Part shown: positions 33,934 to 43,047 of the stretch, piece by piece | Layout of the letters: every line of letters begins with the position of its first letter | Position numbering within the stretch: position 1 is the stretch's first letter | Source: Synechococcus sp. CC9311 | Lineage (GTDB): Bacteria > Cyanobacteriota > Cyanobacteriia > PCC-6307 > Cyanobiaceae | Assembly: GCF_000014585.1 (NCBI RefSeq) | Contig: NC_008319.1 | Location: 2,108,001-2,172,000, forward strand | Length of the DNA: 64,000 bases | Direction: 5' to 3' | Position numbers and translations under genes: made by a program | Notes under the pieces: model-generated | The model's input: only the letters and a program-made list of their open reading frames with translations | What the model was told of the DNA's origin: nothing | Databases searched by the model: none

Positions 33934-35307
33934 TTAGAACTGCCAGAATGCGCCAAGTCTCCCACCAACGGAAGGAGTGGAGTAATAGTCAGTGTTCGTA
34001 CCTGGGGTGTAAGAGATCGCAGCATTGATCCAAATGTCTTGATTAACCTTGGCTACGCAACCAGCAGCTCCAGCCCATTTTGACCCGAAAACACCCGTGC
34101 CAAGGCCACAACCATACTTCTTGTTGCCAGTTGTGAGGTTGGGAATAGCAGATACTGCTAAAGCCAAAGCACCCACTGATTCAACTGCGGAATCAACTTC
34201 TTTCAAAGATCTTTCGATATCATTGACTTTTGATTCAAGTTTGCGAATGCTGGGTATGATGGGTAATTGTGCTTTACCGACTACTCCGTTGGGATCAATA
34301 GTTAAGACCTCAGTTTCGTCTCCACCTGCAAGTCCAGGAATACTCACCGTAGAAGATCCATCAGATGCACCAAGTACAACATCTGGTGCGGCGAGGGTTG
34401 CACTTTGATCTGTAAGTGTAAGTGTTCCTGAGTTAGTTCCAGCTCGTAGAGTAATTGAGCCATTTGGAGCGATGATTTCTACATTACGCCCAGAATTTAA
34501 GCTTACATCATTGTTAGCGGTAACATTAAAGTCATTGCCCGCAACATTATCAATATCCTGTTGAGAATTTAAGCTTACATCATTGTTAGCGGTAACATTA
34601 AAGTCATTGCCCGCAACATTATTAATATCCTGTTGAGAATCTATGATAACATTGTCGTCAGAAGTTAAATTAAGTGCTGCGTTTGTGCCGATAGCTTCTA
34701 AAGTAATTTGCCCATCTGAAGAAATTTCTATTTCGCCGTTGCCAGTAGGGCTGTTAGCTTCGAGGCTTATGGAGGAAGATTGAAGTCCGTCAGAAAGTAT
34801 ATCTATGTTGCTATCAGAGAGCGAATCAGACTGAATATCTATATTTGACTCTACGTCGCTTATAGCTAATAGCCTAGTTGAAGCAACCCCATCAGCGTCT
34901 GAAACTAGGCTGGATTGTGCAATGCCAGCAGCTTCTGCAGAGACTTGTGTTACCGCATCAAGAATTGAAACTGCTTGAACCTCTGTGAACGCACCAGCTG
35001 CTCCTTCAGACCTGAATATTGCTTCTGCTCCCACAGATGGGTCGCCATCAGTTGCAAATTCAATAGAGTTAAAGGCATCGCCGGTGATGTTTCCGTTATC
35101 TTCAATTGTAAGAACAGTCCCAGATGAACCAATGATTGAGAAATCGCCTGGGCCGCCGGTTGAGAGGACAATGCCAAGAGGAAGGTCTACATCTACCTGA
35201 GCGTGTGCTGAATTAATTCCAATTAATCCAAGACTTACTGCAACAAAAGTTACTTCTCTAAGTCTTACAAGGTACCTAAACCTTTGAAAGTGTTTTTGTT
35301 TTGACAT
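33934..35307 (-). CDS. YadA-like trimeric autotransporter (type Vc)
   Basis: The 457-residue protein has an extended signal peptide (residues ~1-36, ending INSAHA). A beta-rich passenger of short repeated strands follows, including two nearly identical 24-residue units with DVSLNSQQDI and AGNDFNVTANN. A coiled-coil stalk comes next (IRKLESKVNDIERSLKEVDSA), and then a C-terminal YadA-type anchor (AVSAIPNLTTGNKKYGCGLGTG to RLGAFWQF, ending in aromatic Phe). Such proteins form trimers with a 12-strand outer-membrane barrel and act as adhesins. The anchor has two cysteines that could form a disulfide. The gene is AT-rich compared with the core genome. Confidence 0.8.
   Translation of the reverse strand: MSKQKHFQRFRYLVRLREVTFVAVSLGLIGINSAHAQVDVDLPLGIVLSTGGPGDFSIIGSSGTVLTIEDNGNITGDAFNSIEFATDGDPSVGAEAIFRSEGAAGAFTEVQAVSILDAVTQVSAEAAGIAQSSLVSDADGVASTRLLAISDVESNIDIQSDSLSDSNIDILSDGLQSSSISLEANSPTGNGEIEISSDGQITLEAIGTNAALNLTSDDNVIIDSQQDINNVAGNDFNVTANNDVSLNSQQDIDNVAGNDFNVTANNDVSLNSGRNVEIIAPNGSITLRAGTNSGTLTLTDQSATLAAPDVVLGASDGSSTVSIPGLAGGDETEVLTIDPNGVVGKAQLPIIPSIRKLESKVNDIERSLKEVDSAVESVGALALAVSAIPNLTTGNKKYGCGLGTGVFGSKWAGAAGCVAKVNQDIWINAAISYTPGTNTDYYSTPSVGGRLGAFWQF
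34492..34635 (-). repeat. 72-bp tandem duplication inside the autotransporter gene
   Basis: Two adjacent 72-bp copies (34492-34563 and 34564-34635) differ at only one base that I can see (CAATAT versus TAATAT near the ends). They encode the repeated 24-residue passenger unit. The near identity points to a recent duplication. Confidence 0.9.
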
Positions 35308-35516
35308 CGAGCGAGCATTACATTAATTAATGATGATGGGGGGGAGGGGCATTCTGCTATTGAGCGTGTGACGCCTTTGTTACTGGAATTCATAACGCGG
35401 GTCTCCATTCCAGTCTCATCACAACTTGGTTACCTTTGCCAAAATGGTGACCGCTTTTGGATGTATGGGCTGAACGCCGGTTATGACAGCCGCCCGATGC
35501 ATACAGGTGCCTGAGC

Positions 35517-35544
35517 AATAAAAAGCGGACCCTTTAGATCCGCT
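35517..35544 (-). terminator. Rho-independent terminator of the tmRNA gene
   Basis: On the minus strand AGCGGA pairs with TCCGCT around a nine-base loop and is followed by UUUUAUU. It lies about 85 bases beyond the tag stop codon. Confidence 0.8.
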
Positions 35545-35835
35545 GCGCTGGAATGATTTAAGGGGGCATTCCACCCCCACGAGTCACTTGGGTGATAAGG
35601 CTGACTTCACCCCATCTCCCTTAATAGGGTCAGGCAGCAACAGGGGCTGCTTGACGGGAGAAACGTACGATGTTGTTCGCAGTTACGGGATTTGCTCTTA
35701 CCGAGCAGGCTTCAGTCACCCTCCTTATGCCCCGTCGAAACCATTGCAGCCCCGAAGGGAGAATGGAGCTGAGCGGAATCGAACCGCTGTCCGAAACACC
35801 GGTGTGGACCACCTAGTCCGTTCAAGAACGGACTT
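35545..35835 (-). ncRNA. ssrA: permuted two-piece tmRNA
   Basis: The tRNA 3' half comes first. It has the T-arm GCGGTTCGATTCCGC and ends CAGCTCCA at 35764. Ten bases later the 5' half begins GGGGCTGCAATGG at 35753. GGGGCTG pairs with CAGCTCC as the acceptor stem, which is the circularly permuted layout known from marine picocyanobacteria. The tag reading frame (resume codon GCG at 35680, stop at 35630) encodes ANNIVRFSRQAAPVAA. tmRNA rescues stalled ribosomes and tags the product for proteolysis. The outer ends are approximate. Confidence 0.9.
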
Positions 35836-35887
35836 TGTCATTCTGGCATCAAGAGCGATGCAATGCTTGACCAAGCGATCCTCAGAT

Positions 35888-36380
35888 GCAACAAGTTATT
35901 GCACAAAACTGTTAGGGGACTATCGAAGAAGGCGCTGAAACCTCTTCATAGATCCCAGCTGAGTGAGCACTAACACAACACCTCATCCCCGCCTAAGAAA
36001 CGAGGAACGCGCAGCTAATGACCTCGAACCATTAGCGAAGAAGGCCTGGACGCACAAACTTGCAGGCGACTAGGACCATCACTGACCTCCCCTCGAATCA
36101 TCCTGGCAGCCTTAACGAATTCGCCGTCAAAACCAAATAAAGAGTCAGCAATACACTTTTCGATCCCGATGTCACAACTAAAAACAACCAAAATGCGCAT
36201 CATCTCAAAGAAAAAGCATGAGATCAAAAGAGAATATGAACACCAAATGTATCAATCAAAAACAAAGCCTAGGGCTCTACTTCAAAGGAAAACTTTTGGC
36301 AACACACAAAATAGAAAATCCAAAGAAAATCCCACAACTGGCTACCCCCTCAACACAAGTGATTATTCTAAGAGCACTGA
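35888..36380. other. gene-poor junction between accessory and core regions
   Basis: Frames here (for example 36169-36384, Lys/Thr-rich) are low-complexity and lack support. The GC content and gene density change after this point. Confidence 0.35.
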
Positions 36381-36863
36381 TTGACAACGCATTTGACCAG
36401 ATTTAGTCGGTTCTATCTACGAGTCGTTATTTGGCTTATGGGAACCGGGTACCTCTTCATTGAAGCCCGCGAATTCGTAGCAACCAAGCAACTCTCAAAC
36501 ATAGCAATATTTGCTATTTTATTCATCCTAGCAAGCTACCAATCAAGCGTTTCACGACTTTACATCTCTCTCAAGAAATTTGCACCAGCATGTCGCTGTT
36601 ACCGGGCATCAAGCATGATGTTTACAGCTTCATTAATGGCAGTATTCGATGCTTCTCTTGACTTTTTAAAAAGCTCCATTTCACCCGAATCCCTCGCACC
36701 GATCGCCCTTACCTTGCTCTTCATCCTAGGGTGGAGTGTGAATTTAACGGCAGTGATTTTTACCCTGATCTCAATGGAATTGTTTCTGCCGATCATCATC
36801 TCTGGACCAAGCACAAAACCTGCCGATTGGGATTCGAATACTGTTTCAAACATTGGTGATTAA
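36381..36863 (+). CDS. membrane protein with about four helices, unknown function
   Basis: The 160-residue frame starts at TTG 36381 (first ATG is 57 bases in). It encodes four hydrophobic segments (YLRVVIWLMGTGYLFI, IAIFAILFILASY, PIALTLLFILGW, VIFTLISMELFLPIII) with a basic loop in the middle. No family is recognised. It runs into the 5' end of the next gene, so the two may be cotranscribed. Confidence 0.5.
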   Translation: MTTHLTRFSRFYLRVVIWLMGTGYLFIEAREFVATKQLSNIAIFAILFILASYQSSVSRLYISLKKFAPACRCYRASSMMFTASLMAVFDASLDFLKSSISPESLAPIALTLLFILGWSVNLTAVIFTLISMELFLPIIISGPSTKPADWDSNTVSNIGD

Positions 36864-36876
36864 ACAAGAACACACA

Positions 36877-38028
36877 GTGAAGAAGCAAGCAAAATCTGAT
36901 CGCATCAAAGGCGTATCCGTGCTTCCTCAAGGATTAGAGGAAGCAGGGGTGGCTGAGCTTGTGGCCCTCGGCGCCAAAGCGGTTAAACCGCTGCGCAGGG
37001 CCGCTTCATTTGAGGCCGATATGGCTTGTTTGTATCGGCTTCATTTGCAATGCCGTCTTCCTTTTCGATTGCTTCGAGAAATGGCTCGATTCCCATGCGA
37101 TGGACGCGAGACGCTGTATTCAGGGATTCAGGAAGGACTGAACTGGGAACGCTGGCTGCATCCTTCAATGAGTTTTCGGGTGGATGTCACCGGCACGGCT
37201 CCAGGCCTCAATCACAGCCACTACACCGCGCTACAAATTAAGAACGCGATCGTTGATCGACAGCGCGATATCTGGGGGCAACGATCCTCAATCGATCTCG
37301 AAGAACCTGATGTTTCACTGCATGTGCATCTCGATCGAGAGGGTGGGGTCCTGAGTCTCGATGGATCAGGCGGCAGTCTCCACCGCCGCGGCTATCGCGC
37401 AGAAATGGGGGATGCTCCGCTCAAAGAGAATCTTGCTGCTGGTTTGATCCGCCTGAGCGGATGGACAGGAACAACTCCTCTGATCGATCCACTGTGTGGT
37501 TCAGGGACGCTCGTGATCGAGGCGGCCTCATTGGCTGCAGGCCATGCCCCGGGACTGAACCGCAGCTTTGCCCTTGAAGGTTGGGCTGATTTTGATGACG
37601 ACCTTTGGAGAGACGAGAAAGAACGCGCGCTCAAACGCCAAGAGCAGAACCAATTCCAGCCCATCATCATTGGCTGCGAACAGGATCCATCGATTGCCAA
37701 CCAGGCTCGCAACAACGTCGAGGCCGCTGGTCTTTCCCACTTGATCTCTATTCAGACGGGAGATTTCAGAGATCTTCAGCTTCCAGACGGACCAGGCACG
37801 ATCGTTTGCAATCCTCCTTATGGATTACGCATCGGAGCCGATCAGGATCTTGAGGCGCTGTATGGCGATCTCGGTGTCATGGTGAAAACCCAGGCCTCAG
37901 GATGGGATTTTTGGTTGCTCAGCGGCAATGCTGGCGTCACGGGAGCCCTCCGAATGAGAGCGTCCCGACGTATCCCGATCAACAATGGTGGAATCGACTG
38001 CCGCTGGTTGCACTACCAGGTGCGTTAA
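36877..38028 (+). CDS. RlmL/RlmKL-type 23S rRNA guanine-N2 methyltransferase
   Basis: The N-terminal half is a THUMP RNA-binding domain (VLPQGLEEAGVAELVALGAK onward). The C-terminal half is a class I methyltransferase with the SAM motif D-P-L-C-G-S-G-T near residue 207 and the catalytic N-P-P-Y-G motif near residue 314. Members modify a guanine in 23S rRNA using S-adenosylmethionine. GTG 36877 is the chosen start; a TTG at 36853 overlapping the previous gene is possible. It lacks the second (RlmK) domain of the E. coli fusion. Confidence 0.8.
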   Translation: MKKQAKSDRIKGVSVLPQGLEEAGVAELVALGAKAVKPLRRAASFEADMACLYRLHLQCRLPFRLLREMARFPCDGRETLYSGIQEGLNWERWLHPSMSFRVDVTGTAPGLNHSHYTALQIKNAIVDRQRDIWGQRSSIDLEEPDVSLHVHLDREGGVLSLDGSGGSLHRRGYRAEMGDAPLKENLAAGLIRLSGWTGTTPLIDPLCGSGTLVIEAASLAAGHAPGLNRSFALEGWADFDDDLWRDEKERALKRQEQNQFQPIIIGCEQDPSIANQARNNVEAAGLSHLISIQTGDFRDLQLPDGPGTIVCNPPYGLRIGADQDLEALYGDLGVMVKTQASGWDFWLLSGNAGVTGALRMRASRRIPINNGGIDCRWLHYQVR

Positions 38029-38038
38029 CCGCAATCGA

Positions 38039-38437
38039 TCAACGCCCCATCACGGCACGGGTGGTTTTGGACAAGCCTTCAAGGGTCTGCGGCAAATAAG
38101 GGCCCTTCGCCAGCTGTCCTCCAATTCGCAAGCTCGCACCCGCAACCACCACATTCAAAACAGCCAGGGTGAGCAACGACTGCATCAATGTCCAGTTGAA
38201 AGCGGTTTGCGACCAAACAACAAAAGCCGTTTCAACAGCCACCAGAGCCAAGAGCATCAAGGTTCCGCCCATGGCCAAAAACACACCCCCGCTGATCAGG
38301 CGACGCTTCTCGCGACCAACCTCCTGCAAAGCAATTCGAACATGCAGGTCCATCACTGACCCAGCTAATGCTGTGACTCGAGCCGCCGCTCCGAGGCCCC
38401 TTGGGCGGCTCTCTTGAGATCCTGGAAGTTCACTCAT
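38039..38437 (-). CDS. holin-X-like (PF07332-type) membrane protein
   Basis: The 132-residue protein has an N-terminal helix (LGAAARVTALAGSVMDLHVRIALQEVGREKRR), then two membrane helices (GGVFLAMGGTLMLLALVAVETAF and TLAVLNVVVAGASL). This is the phage-holin superfamily III/PF07332 pattern found in many non-phage genomes. It overlaps the preceding DUF883-like gene by one base. The pair resembles a common membrane-associated stress-related couple in bacteria (inferred). Confidence 0.6.
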   Translation of the reverse strand: MSELPGSQESRPRGLGAAARVTALAGSVMDLHVRIALQEVGREKRRLISGGVFLAMGGTLMLLALVAVETAFVVWSQTAFNWTLMQSLLTLAVLNVVVAGASLRIGGQLAKGPYLPQTLEGLSKTTRAVMGR

Positions 38438-38862
38438 CAGGAACGACGACCTCCCGTTAGCAGGGCACCCACCAGCACGCCAACCCCAGCAGCAATGGCC
38501 AACGCCATCAGCGGCCGCTCCCGCACGGGGCGTTCAATCTTGGGTCGCAAGGTGGCATTGAGATCATCAAGGAGCTGCTCGAGTTGCTCCTCGAGGGGCT
38601 CAAGGGTGTCCGCAAAACGACGCACACCATCACCGGGCTGATGCATCAGATCTTCCAGCTGTTGCTGCACGGTTTGCACCGCTCGATCGCCTTTGGAGGC
38701 AATCAAGTGCACAACCTCATCAAAACTGCCCCGGGTGGCCTCTAAGGCTTGATGCGTCACCTCGGGCCAACGACGCTGGATTTCAGGAACGAGAGACTCA
38801 AAATGATCCCGAAACCGTTGCGCAAAATCCTTGTCTTCCTCTTGGGATGGAGCTGAGTCCAT
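38437..38862 (-). CDS. DUF883-like membrane-anchored helical protein
   Basis: From ATG 38862 the product has long amphipathic helices (residues ~25-100) ending with R-P-V-R-E-R-P-L-M-A-L-A-I-A-A-G-V-G-V-L-V-G-A-L-L. This is the typical C-terminal anchor of ElaB/YqjD/DUF883 proteins. Related E. coli proteins bind ribosomes and attach them to the membrane in stationary phase. It is directly upstream of and overlaps the holin-X-like gene. Confidence 0.6.
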   Translation of the reverse strand: MDSAPSQEEDKDFAQRFRDHFESLVPEIQRRWPEVTHQALEATRGSFDEVVHLIASKGDRAVQTVQQQLEDLMHQPGDGVRRFADTLEPLEEQLEQLLDDLNATLRPKIERPVRERPLMALAIAAGVGVLVGALLTGGRRS

Positions 38863-38907
38863 GGATAGGGGTAACGCCTTTCTCAGCCTAGAGATGGTGT
38901 CCAGAAG

Positions 38908-39309
38908 ATGACACCCATCAAAGAGCAACTGTCTCGATATCTATTCCTGGAACACACGAATGCTCCAGATGATCCAACTTGCCGACATGTGGATTTACTC
39001 CTCGAAGATGGCGAAAGCTGCCGCACCTGGCGGCTGAGCAGTGTGCCCCTTCCAAACGGCCCCAGCCTCCAGGCCATCCCATTGCCAAGGCACCGCCTGA
39101 TCTGGCTTGAGCGAACCTCAGCGGCTGTGTCTGGAGGACGCGGCTGGGGGCGCCGCATTGTGGGAGGCACTTTTCAAGGGGTCTTGCCGGACAACCCAAA
39201 GGAGCTGATCAAGGTTGAACTACTGGGCACTGCCGCTATCCACTTACCAGACCCTTTAACCCTTGAACTGGCCAATGGCGAATGCCGGCTACACACATCG
39301 ACTGGATAA
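38908..39309 (+). CDS. stand-alone LigD-phosphoesterase-like domain protein
   Basis: The 133-residue protein matches the small-domain pattern of the DNA polymerase-ligase (LigD) phosphoesterase family. It reads R-Y-L-F-L-E-H-T, then H-V-D-L-L-L-E-D-G with T-W-R-L, L-P-x-H-R-L-I-W-L-E and S-G-G-R-G-W-G-R-R, followed by G-G-T-F. In LigD this domain trims 3' phosphate ends. Here the histidine context is altered and no ligase or Ku is near, so enzymatic activity is uncertain. Confidence 0.5.
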   Translation: MTPIKEQLSRYLFLEHTNAPDDPTCRHVDLLLEDGESCRTWRLSSVPLPNGPSLQAIPLPRHRLIWLERTSAAVSGGRGWGRRIVGGTFQGVLPDNPKELIKVELLGTAAIHLPDPLTLELANGECRLHTSTG

Positions 39310-39381
39310 CAGACCAGCACAAAGCCCTTGAGCTTTTCAGAAGCTTCGCTAGTTTTGGTTTGCTGACAGCTGTGTCACCTG

Positions 39382-42300
39382 TTGGTCCATATCAATCAGG
39401 TCGGACTGACCCATTTCAAGTCCTTCGGTGGGGCGATGACCATCCCCCTCGAGACCGGGTTCACTGTGGTGACCGGTCCCAATGGGTCTGGAAAAAGCAA
39501 TATTCTCGATGGAGTCCTTTTTTGTCTCGGCTTAGCCAATAGCCGAGGCATGCGTGCCGATCGCTTACCCGATCTGGTCAATAGCGGCATGCTCAAAGCT
39601 GGCAAGTCGGCTGAGACCACTGTCAGTGTGCGTTTTGACCTGAGCGACTGGCAGCCAGACACAGCAGAAGAGGGGATTGAGCCTCCTGAGGAGGGTCCCT
39701 GGATACAAGCTGATGCCAATGAGTGGACGGTGACACGCAAGCTTCGCGTGATGCCTGGTGGCTCGTACAGCAGCACCTACAGCTCAGATGGTGAACCGTG
39801 CAATCTGCAGCAGCTGCAAACCCAGCTCCGCCGATTACGAATCGATCCTGAAGGCAGCAATGTCGTGATGCAGGGCGACGTGACTCGGATTGTCTCGATG
39901 AGCAATCGGGACCGCCGCGGCCTCATTGACGAGCTGGCTGGTGTGGCACTCTTCGACACTCGAATCGAACAAAGCCGCCGCAAGCTCGACGATGTGCAAG
40001 AGCGACAAGATCGCTGCCGCATCGTTGAACAAGAACTGCTCACAGCGCGACAACGTCTTGAAAAAGACTGCGCAAAAGCACGGGCTTATCAAGATTTACG
40101 CGATCAAGTTCAGCGTGGCCGACAGCAAGAGCTGGTGCTGGCCTTTGAAGCGGCTGAAGCGGAGCTGAAGCAGCTCAAAACCCGCCAACAACACCTCAGC
40201 GAACAGGAGGTCCGCGACAGCACAGCAATTAAGGAGAAAGAGAGCACCCTGTCGGAGCAGGCCACACGACTCCAAACCCTTCAGGAGAGCGTGAAAGCTC
40301 TAGGCGAAGACCAACTAATCAGCGTGCAGGCTGAATTGGCCGGTCTCGACCCCCAGAACCGGGCACTTGAACGTCAAGCCACGCAACATCAGCAAGAAGG
40401 CGAACGCCTACAAGGACTGCGACACAACCTCACCACCCGCCGTCAACAACTTCAAGCAGACAGCGAAGGACTCAAACAAGCCAACAACCCAGAGGTCCTC
40501 CAGGCAGCAGAGCAAGCCTGCCGCGATGCCGAAGCTGCGGTTGAAATCTCGCGCAGACGCCTCGGCGATGTTGCCGGGCGATCTGGAGCCTGGCTGGATG
40601 AGCAACGCCAACGGGCAGCACGCCGCTCAGACCTACAGACCACGCTCAAACCTCTTCAAGAGGAGCAACAGCAATTACAAGAGCGTTTGCGTCAGGACGA
40701 AGCCCGTCAATCCGAGCTGAAGCTGGAACGTGACGAAGCCGGCGCAGAAGACCGTGAAGTCCAAGACCAGCTGGAACAACTGGAACAGGAGTGGCAATCG
40801 CTTCTGGAAAGCCTGCGAAGCGGCAAAGAACAGCTTCAAGAACGCGCTGAAGCCGTTGCGATTCAACAACGCACCCGCACCAGGCTTGAAGAGGAACAGA
40901 CCCGTCTGGAACGGGAAATTGCCCGTTTAGAGAGTCGACGGGAAGCCTTACAGGAAACACGAGGGACGGGAGCCTTGCGCCTCTTGCTGGAAGCGGGACT
41001 GGATGGAATCCATGGAGCGGTGGCCCAACTTGGCGAAGTGGAAGATCGTCATCGCCTAGCCCTAGAGGTCGCAGCCGGAGCACGCATGGCCCAGGTGGTC
41101 GTTGACGACGACCGGATTGCAGCCCGTGCCATCGACTTACTGAAGAGCCGGCGTGCGGGCCGTTTAACGTTTTTACCCCTCAACAAAATTCGATCCCAGG
41201 CCGCTGGTGGGGGCGCTGCGATGGCCCGTGGCCGCCGACCGGAGGGAGCCGATGGCGCCGGCCTCATCGGTCGCGCTGTGGAATTAATCCGCTATGAGCC
41301 GATCTACGGCGATGTGTTCGGGTATGTGTTTGGCGACACTCAGGTGTTCAGCGACTTAGGCAGTGCTCGACAACAACTCGGGCGTTTCCGAGCCGTGACC
41401 CTCGAAGGCGAACTGCTCGAAAAAAGTGGCGCGATGACGGGAGGAAGCTTCAGCCAACGCGGTGGTGGACTGAGTTTTGGTGTCAGCAGTGACAGCGATG
41501 AGGCCGAGCCCCTGCGGCAGCGACTGCTCGAGCTCGGCGAGACCCTGGCGGCTTGTAGACGCGAAGAAAGCCGGCTGCTTCAATCTCTCGAGCAAGAACG
41601 TCCACTCCTTCGTCAGCTGGAGCAGAGGCAAGCGGCTCTCGATGCGGAGAGAACGGCAGCCAAGCGAGCCCATGGACCGTTGCTGGAGCGGTGCCGCCAA
41701 CGCAGTGAGCGTCTCCACAGCCTCCAAGTCAACCGCACGGAACAAGAACAGCGGCTCCAAGTTCTCAAAACCACCGTCACGCCTCTGCTGGACGAACTCG
41801 AGAGAATCTCCACCGAGGAACGAGAAGTTCAAGCCGAGGCCGATGCAGGGAATTGGCAACAACTCCAGGCCGAACTCGAACAGTCGGATAACGCCCTGGA
41901 ACAGGCCCGCCGCAATCGTGATGAGCGTCTTCAACATCAGCGTGACCGCGAGCTCGCACAAACCCGAATCGGTGACCAACAACAGGCCATCGAAGAGGAA
42001 GAAAACAGTCTTCAACTAGCCGTCACAGCGCTCGCTGAAGCGCATCAACGCTGGCGTGACGAACAAAAGGAGTTGGAGGAACGCCGCCAAACCCTGGAAA
42101 GCCAGCAACAAATCCTCCAAACCAAGTTTGGGGAGGAGCGTCGCGCTCGGGATGCAGCAGAAGCTTCCGTGGCCGAGCTGCGTCAGAACCTCCAGCAAGC
42201 CCGCTGGGAACTTGAACGGTTACAGGAGGAGCGCCTAGCGATTCAAGAGCAACTGCGCAGCGGTGGAATCCGCCTAGAGGAGCTCAAGCCAACACTGCCC

Positions 42301-42987
42301 AACCCCCTTCCAGAGATCCCAGAAGAAATCCGCCATGCCGGCCTTGAGGCACTGCAAGACCAGCTGCAGCAACTTCTGAAACGGATGGAAGCCCTCGAAC
42401 CGGTCAACATGCTTGCCCTCGAGGAACTAACCGCGCTGGAAGAAAGGTTGGGAGACCTGGGCGAACGCCTTGATGTGCTCAGCCAGGAGCGCGAAGAACT
42501 GCTCCTGAGGATTGAAACAGTGGCCACACTCAGGCAAGAGGCGTTTATGGAGGCCTTTCAAGCCGTGGATGGACATTTTTCAGAGATCTTTGCAAGCCTC
42601 TCCGAAGGCGATGGCAAGCTGCAACTGGACAATCCGGATGACCCACTCGAGGGAGGGCTCACCCTGGTTGCTCACCCGAAAGGCAAGGCCGTGCGCCGCC
42701 TGGCCGCCATGTCTGGTGGTGAGAAATCACTGACAGCACTTAGTTTTTTGTTTGCACTGCAACGCTTCCGTCCCTCACCCTTCTACGCCCTTGATGAGGT
42801 CGACAGCTTCCTGGATGGCGTGAATGTGGAACGGCTTGCAGCGTTGATTGCCCGTCAAGCCGAGCAAGCCCAATTCCTTGTCGTGAGCCACAGGCGACCG
42901 ATGATTGGCGCCTCTCAGCGCACCATTGGTGTCACCCAGGCTCGTGGCGCTCACACCCAGGTTGTGGGATTACCCGATGCAGCTTGA
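39382..42987 (+). CDS. smc: chromosome segregation ATPase SMC
   Basis: The 1201-residue protein has the full SMC layout. The N-terminal ATPase half carries Walker A G-P-N-G-S-G-K-S (residues ~33-40). Coiled coils (about 170-500 and 690-1030) flank a hinge near residues 520-680 with GAVAQLGEVEDRHRLALEVAAG and GGSFSQRGGG. The C-terminal half carries the signature M-S-G-G-E-K-S-L-T and Walker B FYALDEVDSFLD. SMC with ScpA/ScpB condenses and segregates the chromosome. The start is TTG 39382, which gives the usual opening VHINQVGLTHFKSFG. Confidence 0.95.
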   Translation: MVHINQVGLTHFKSFGGAMTIPLETGFTVVTGPNGSGKSNILDGVLFCLGLANSRGMRADRLPDLVNSGMLKAGKSAETTVSVRFDLSDWQPDTAEEGIEPPEEGPWIQADANEWTVTRKLRVMPGGSYSSTYSSDGEPCNLQQLQTQLRRLRIDPEGSNVVMQGDVTRIVSMSNRDRRGLIDELAGVALFDTRIEQSRRKLDDVQERQDRCRIVEQELLTARQRLEKDCAKARAYQDLRDQVQRGRQQELVLAFEAAEAELKQLKTRQQHLSEQEVRDSTAIKEKESTLSEQATRLQTLQESVKALGEDQLISVQAELAGLDPQNRALERQATQHQQEGERLQGLRHNLTTRRQQLQADSEGLKQANNPEVLQAAEQACRDAEAAVEISRRRLGDVAGRSGAWLDEQRQRAARRSDLQTTLKPLQEEQQQLQERLRQDEARQSELKLERDEAGAEDREVQDQLEQLEQEWQSLLESLRSGKEQLQERAEAVAIQQRTRTRLEEEQTRLEREIARLESRREALQETRGTGALRLLLEAGLDGIHGAVAQLGEVEDRHRLALEVAAGARMAQVVVDDDRIAARAIDLLKSRRAGRLTFLPLNKIRSQAAGGGAAMARGRRPEGADGAGLIGRAVELIRYEPIYGDVFGYVFGDTQVFSDLGSARQQLGRFRAVTLEGELLEKSGAMTGGSFSQRGGGLSFGVSSDSDEAEPLRQRLLELGETLAACRREESRLLQSLEQERPLLRQLEQRQAALDAERTAAKRAHGPLLERCRQRSERLHSLQVNRTEQEQRLQVLKTTVTPLLDELERISTEEREVQAEADAGNWQQLQAELEQSDNALEQARRNRDERLQHQRDRELAQTRIGDQQQAIEEEENSLQLAVTALAEAHQRWRDEQKELEERRQTLESQQQILQTKFGEERRARDAAEASVAELRQNLQQARWELERLQEERLAIQEQLRSGGIRLEELKPTLPNPLPEIPEEIRHAGLEALQDQLQQLLKRMEALEPVNMLALEELTALEERLGDLGERLDVLSQEREELLLRIETVATLRQEAFMEAFQAVDGHFSEIFASLSEGDGKLQLDNPDDPLEGGLTLVAHPKGKAVRRLAAMSGGEKSLTALSFLFALQRFRPSPFYALDEVDSFLDGVNVERLAALIARQAEQAQFLVVSHRRPMIGASQRTIGVTQARGAHTQVVGLPDAA

Positions 42988-43047
42988 ACAGCGAGCTCCC
43001 GTGTCTTGCGTCAAAATGATTCGAATTGCTCCGGCTGAGGCCTGCGT

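Noticed and set aside
35630-35812. 60-aa minus-strand ORF ending in RFSRQAAPVAA
   Set aside because: Its end is the tmRNA tag; the rest lies across the tRNA-like part of ssrA, so it is not a protein gene.
38039-38437. Prophage holin
   Set aside because: The holin-X-like family is widespread outside phages and no endolysin or phage genes are nearby.
41356-42019. Large ORFs opposite and overlapping smc
   Set aside because: They arise from codon bias of the GC-rich smc coiled-coil sequence and carry no motifs.
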